Of a stretch of 64,000 nt of DNA, positions 53,401-59,400 are shown in pieces. Within the stretch, counting starts at the first letter, position 1, and each line of letters begins with the position of its first letter. The stretch lies in contig JAQFVV010006208.1 of the NCBI GenBank assembly GCA_028023455.1, positions 9,968,963 to 10,032,962 of the forward strand, given 5' to 3'. The translations under genes were made by a program, and so were the position numbers. The DNA comes from Epiperipatus broadwayi. Taxonomy: Eukaryota; Onychophora; Udeonychophora; Euonychophora; Peripatidae. The notes under the pieces are model-generated. The model searched no databases, was not told where the DNA came from, and saw nothing but the letters and a program-made list of their open reading frames with translations.

Positions 53401-56400
53401 TCTTCTTTCATCCTTCCTACTATCTTATCAATATAGACATCTAATTTTGTTTTTCATGGACTTTTCTCCTAAGATTTTATTCTTACATAGCCTGGGGGGG
53501 GAAATAATTCTTTTTTTTTATTTTATATTATTTGTTTGATTTAGCTCTGTTCAATAAACTTGACTTATAAAAGTTTTCATTTAATTTTAATTCTAATAAT
53601 TAATATTTCTGTTTATTTTTCTTAGAAGTTCTTTAAATTTAAAAAAAAATTTAGAATTTGCATTTAAAGCTACTATGCAATCTTAAATAAATTTTACGAT
53701 TTGTTTAAACAGTTGGAATATTATTCAAACTTTATCACATGACTCAGAAAAATTAAATCATTTTTGTATATTATTTACTATTAAAAGTTAGAAATATTGT
53801 GTTGTTTACTGGAAAAAATAAAATAAAATTTATGCAATTTAAATTTTATTCATAAGTAAATTCCAATTTTCCACTCTCTCCTTGATTAATCATGATTGAA
53901 AATGATATGAAATCTAATTATTGCATATAAGTACAATAGTATTTAATATATTTTCCTTTATTTGCTTTCTACAAGGTAGTAAATTTTATTTATTCTTTGA
54001 CAATGTTTATGTGATATTTTTTTGTTCAATTTTTGTGACATCTTTATAAATATTAATTTATTTTATATATTTATGTTTAATATTTAAATACAAGTGTATT
54101 GTCTATATTGAACCTAATGTAATTAGAAGGGATTTGAATTCAGACTTTCAAGTTCCCTACAGCTATCCACTCCATCTTATACAACCGATACATGCTGAAC
54201 CAGCACTCATGGACCAACTGACGAGGGCTGGTTCAGCACAGAATACATATATTGGTCATTTATCTTTTTCACATGTATGTGGTCATGCGTATTGGTTGTA
54301 TAAGATGGAGTGGATAACTGTAGGGAACTTGAAATTCTGAGTTCAAATCCCTTCTAATTATATTTATGTTTATAAGTTTACGAAATTAAAAAAATTGCAT
54401 GCATAAGCACTTTAACAGTAATTTGAGATTTTAGTTTAGATTTTCATATTGGTTATTTGAACATATCCTATTATATTAATAATTTTATGTTATTTTTGCT
54501 GTTTTTTAAGTCTTTAATTTTCCTTTATATTGATAGAATCCTTTTTAATGTGGAATATATTGTATTATGTAAAAACAGAAATGAGTGTATGTGTGTTTAT
54601 ATATATATATATATATAATATTAAAATGTCAATATTTTATATATGTAATAAGCAAACTCTTAAACAACAGTTGAAAGTTTGCAAAAACCTTTACTGCTTA
54701 AAACTAGAATTAACTCTCAAATGCTTAACCATGTAACTGTTTTCCATTGTTACTGAACATTATTGTAGGAGAAGTAACTGAACGCTAATTTCAAATTTTG
54801 AATACTAATAGCTTTAGTGAACTTTTAAAAATTATTATTGTTAGTTGCTACTTAGAAATTTGATTTACCACTTACATGTATATTTGATTTTATTATTTAT
54901 TTGTGTTGATTTAAATTTTTTTTATTTATTAGTTTTCTATTAAAGATGCTTCTCAACTTCTTGTTATCTCTACTGCTGAAACTGAACCCCATTTAATTTG
55001 TTCTGGCAATCTTTATGGGGTATTAACACCTGATCTCCTTACTTACCAGGTATTATCATAATGTATCTGAATAGTTTCTTACATTAAATTTCTGAAACAT
55101 TACCGCCATTTTTATTTTTTAATTTTTTTTTTATGTATTATTTATATTATAAAATTATTATATTTTTATTTTGGTTTCTGTCAGCCCCCCCCCCCCCCCC
55201 CAGTTTGTACTTAGTTGCAATTTCATATTGCTTTGTAATAATAAATTATGTTATTATTAGTTAATATTGTTTTGCAATATTGAAATAATTACTTTTTAAA
55301 ATAAAATACTTGCTTTTATTGTAAGACATGACTATGAAAATTTAGAGAATAGGATATTTTAAAATTCTTATATCTTCTTCTTTACTTTTTTTGCATTTTT
55401 CTTTATATATTTATATATATTGCTTTTTTATAAATCTCCACATATACATTTTAATGCAATTTTTATATAATTCCTCCTTTACTTTTCTAACAGTTTCGAC
55501 TGTCCTGCAGTCTTCATCAGAGCTTTTTATATTTTTCTTCTGTAAAAAGAAAGAAAAAAGATATAAAAAACTCTAATGAAGACCGCAGGACAGTCAAAAC
55601 TTGTTAGAAAAATAAAGGAGGAATTATATAAAAATTGCATTAAAGTGTTTATGAGGAGATTTATAAAAAAGCAGTGTATATGAATATATGAAGAAAAATG
55701 CAAAAAAAGTAAAGAAGATATAAGAATAATAACACTTCTAGGAGAAGAAAAGACACTGAAGGATTAAGAAAATTAAAGAGCAATATTTGGATATGTAATA
55801 ATTTAAAATCTCTGAAAGATTTACAAACTTAGATCTAACTTAATATTTTTGGATGTCCTATAATGAATTAATGTAAAATAAATGCCTCCCGTGCCTTTGG
55901 TATCATTTTTTAAAAATCTTTATGGTGCTTGTTCCAAAGTTAAAGTAATATAGACCTCTCACTTTTTTTTAAATATCATATGAACAGTTAATTTGATAAG
56001 TGTCAAATGTGCTGCCCTCTCATGTATGACATAAATCACTTAATGATAATATATTAATAATTTTTATTAGTCATTTATTAGACTAGCGCTATCACTGGTC
56101 CAAGCCTGCAATGTCGGAAGAAGAGAGAATAATACTGCTCATAATGTGTTATACTCTAATTTGTGTGTTAATTTTAACAGATGAATGTAGTTGAAAAGTT
56201 TAAATAAAGTGTGTATTTTTCTAAAGATGTTTAGCAGTTAGATGATGGAAATAATCTAATAAATTGCAATTACAAAGGAATATTTAGTTGCTCAGAGGAA
56301 TCATGTGCTCAAGCGTCTGAATGACAAATTGAATATGATAATTCCATTCATTTGATCAATTTGAAATTTCTTTTATTCTGTCAGCTGGAAATTGATACTA

Positions 56401-59400
56401 AAATCTTAATTCTGAGTTCAGTTCTTTACTAACGAGTTAGCTACAAAGAGTATATAAAATAAATGACTCATATTTTTTTTTAATGCTACATCTGTTTATT
56501 TCCACTTTTCAAAAAATGCAAAATATTTTCACTATTCCCGAGGCTAAACAATAAAATGGTTATGACTAATAGTAATGTTTTTTAAATTCTAGTGTTTATT
56601 GTTAGCCATGTGGAAATATCAACTTGATTGAACAAATAACAAAAGCTTCTTTTAACTGATCTCCATAATACTAATTTCTAACAGTCTGGAGATTATCATT
56701 ATGTAAATCCGTAATAAAATTGTTCTCTTATTTGTTTACACATACAATAAGTTCTGCTATAAAAAGTTTATATTGAATTGTACAATAAATAATTGTTACG
56801 ACAAAGATTTTTTATTTTTTTTTTGTAAAATGTAAATTACCAGTTTAATTCACTTACCTGTTCATTTGTACCTTTAGCAATTAAAATATACTATGCTTAT
56901 TTAATTTTTTAATTATTCAGCACTTTATGCCATGAAGCCTGAAAATCTGAGACTATAAAACTGAGTAATATTGCCATGAAAAAAAAAAACGATTTTTCAA
57001 ATGAAAAATCTATAAAACTGTCAACTAACGAAAATGCTATGATGAATGCCATTGGTTGATGTAGGGATATGCATGTGCAAGAAGTTTCAGAATCTTTATG
57101 AAAACAGAATTAGAAAATTTTTAAAAGTCATCAAAAAAAAAAAAAAATTCCAAATGAGAAAGCCGAGCAAAGTGACTTTTATTATTATAAGATTGTTTTC
57201 GCTTTTAGAAGATCAATTTTAATTTTCGTTATGAGGCAGTGTTGAACATGGTCTGAAGAAAAAAAAAAAATTCCAATCAAGAAAGCAGAAGTTCTGCAAA
57301 GGACTAAATCAGTGATTTGCAATTTTTTCTATTAAGGGTACATTTTTTAAGTTATTATTTTCTGTTTTTAAAAGTTTTACTTTATTTAGTTTTCATTCAA
57401 AACGAACTGTACAATTTTTTTTTTCTTTCTTATGTGTCATAGCATCAACTGGGAAGCGAACCCGCTAACCTGGAACAACTGCTTGTAAAGCAGCTGTCGC
57501 TGACCTCTCGACCACCAATGCTTGACGAACTGTACAAATTTGTATGCATTTTTATATTTATATTTTTGACTTTTGTGCTATATTTTTCCTGTGTAAATGA
57601 TTGCTTTGAATAGTAACTTTAGGCTGTTGTCCTGGTACAAATTGCTCTAACTGCTAAAAAAGAATGGTCTCAAAATGGTTTATCGCAAACATTCCAACTA
57701 GGTTGTTATACCTGGTTGATTCCTCATTAATTAAAGCAGTATAAATAATCATATCAGTAGTAGTAAAGTAAGAGACAGTGTTATTAAAGGTAAGTATTGT
57801 AAATCTAATTTTTATTTTAGTACATATAGGTGGTATATATTGATTGAACATGCGAACTTTACTTGATTAAAAAAATCTTCAAGATCTGAATGGATGATTT
57901 TGATAACGAACTGAAGGATGATATTGGTAACGAATGAGCTATCAAGATTTAAGATCGGTATAGCTGCTCTTAGTGAAAAACTTAATTAATGCTCAGAAAA
58001 ACTCAAGATCTTTATTAACCAGTGATGGAAGCAAAATCTTCATTAACTTTTAGCTTAAGTAGTTATCAACTTCTGAATATAAGTTAATTTAAATTTCTCA
58101 ATGTCTTTTAAAATAAAAAGATGATCTTGGATGTTGAAATGCAACGAAGATTCCTATGTGCTGATGATGCTTTTAACAAATTAAAAAATAGAATATTTCA
58201 TCACTACTACATTTAAGTGAGCTGTATATGGAGCTGTTATTTTACCTAATTTATTGTATGGAAGTGAGGCTATGATCAGACATGATGTTGAAGTCTTTAG
58301 AAAGAAAAGTTAGTTGCAGAGGAAATTAAAAGATACCATTGCAAAATATCGAATTCGCAGGATTATGGACCAGTGTGTTCTATATGCGAGCCTATTAATG
58401 GTTTGAAGAGTTTGTATATTCATCACAAAACTCATCCAGTATATTATTATTAATATTATTGTTTGTCTTTTATCTTTGTTTTTTTTTTTTTGGGTACTGA
58501 TGATGATTATAAATTTGATTAATACACCTGTTAAATATCTATATCCAATTATTTTTTTTAGATTTGTGATGCACCCTTCCAAAGCTTTCCCAGTGTAAAA
58601 TTTCTCGAACCAATTTCTGAGACTAGGAATGCATTCCACAGGAAACCATATCAAGTGGACTAGAGATTTTATTTTATTGGACATTCAGGTGTTTCAAGTC
58701 TAGCTCATCTGACAAAGAAGGATTTCCTATGAAATGCATATACACCTGGGTCTCATTTTAAGCGATAGATAGGTTCCTCAGAAAACACGAGCAAAACGAA
58801 ATCGCGCAAAAATAGATGTAACTTACCTTGAAAAAGGGGGGATGCGGACTGTGATTTTTCAAAATTCGCGTAAAAGCAAAGCGCCAACGTAAAATTACTT
58901 TAAAATTCGCGCAAAAAAAAAATAAGGAAATAAAATATGACTAATAAAAAATTTCAAATTTGAAAAAAATTGATACAAGACAAACTTTTTTTTAACTATA
59001 ATATTTAATTTTATTCAGAATAATATATTTTTATGCATAATTTACAGTACAGTAATTTACATTTTTTTATACACGTTTTAATTATTAACGCTATTTGCCG
59101 ATAAACAGCTTCGTTTGCTGAGATTCTTCACGAGAGGAACTACAACTAGCGCCAACTTCACTCTCATGTGTTAATGGTTTTCTAGTGACAACGTAATTAG
59201 TAATTAATCTTTGAGACTATGATTTTATTAATTGTTTATGAAGCTCGCGATATCCAGACATACAACCATTTAGCTCTCGTTGGAATTTAAGAGCACGTTC
59301 GTGATTAGTGTCATTAGTAAGAAAATAATTTGCCAACTGATTAGAAAGTTGAAGACCTTCTCGAATCATTTTTGAAGTGAAAGGAACAGGTTCCACTTCT

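Larger units (their letters stand above)
55385..55700. repeat. inverted pair of hammerhead-bearing terminal repeats
   Basis: The left arm (55385-55520) and right arm (55570-55700) are inverted copies sharing TTTATAAATCTCC, ATGCAATTTTTATATAATTC, CTCCTTT and the hammerhead core. The loop is about 50 bases. Each arm carries the ribozyme motif in opposite orientation. No coding sequence of the element is left. Confidence 0.8.

Noticed and set aside
54134-54340. 68-codon frame in the 54120-54360 repeat
   Set aside because: The frame is a by-product of a palindromic repeat and has no domain.
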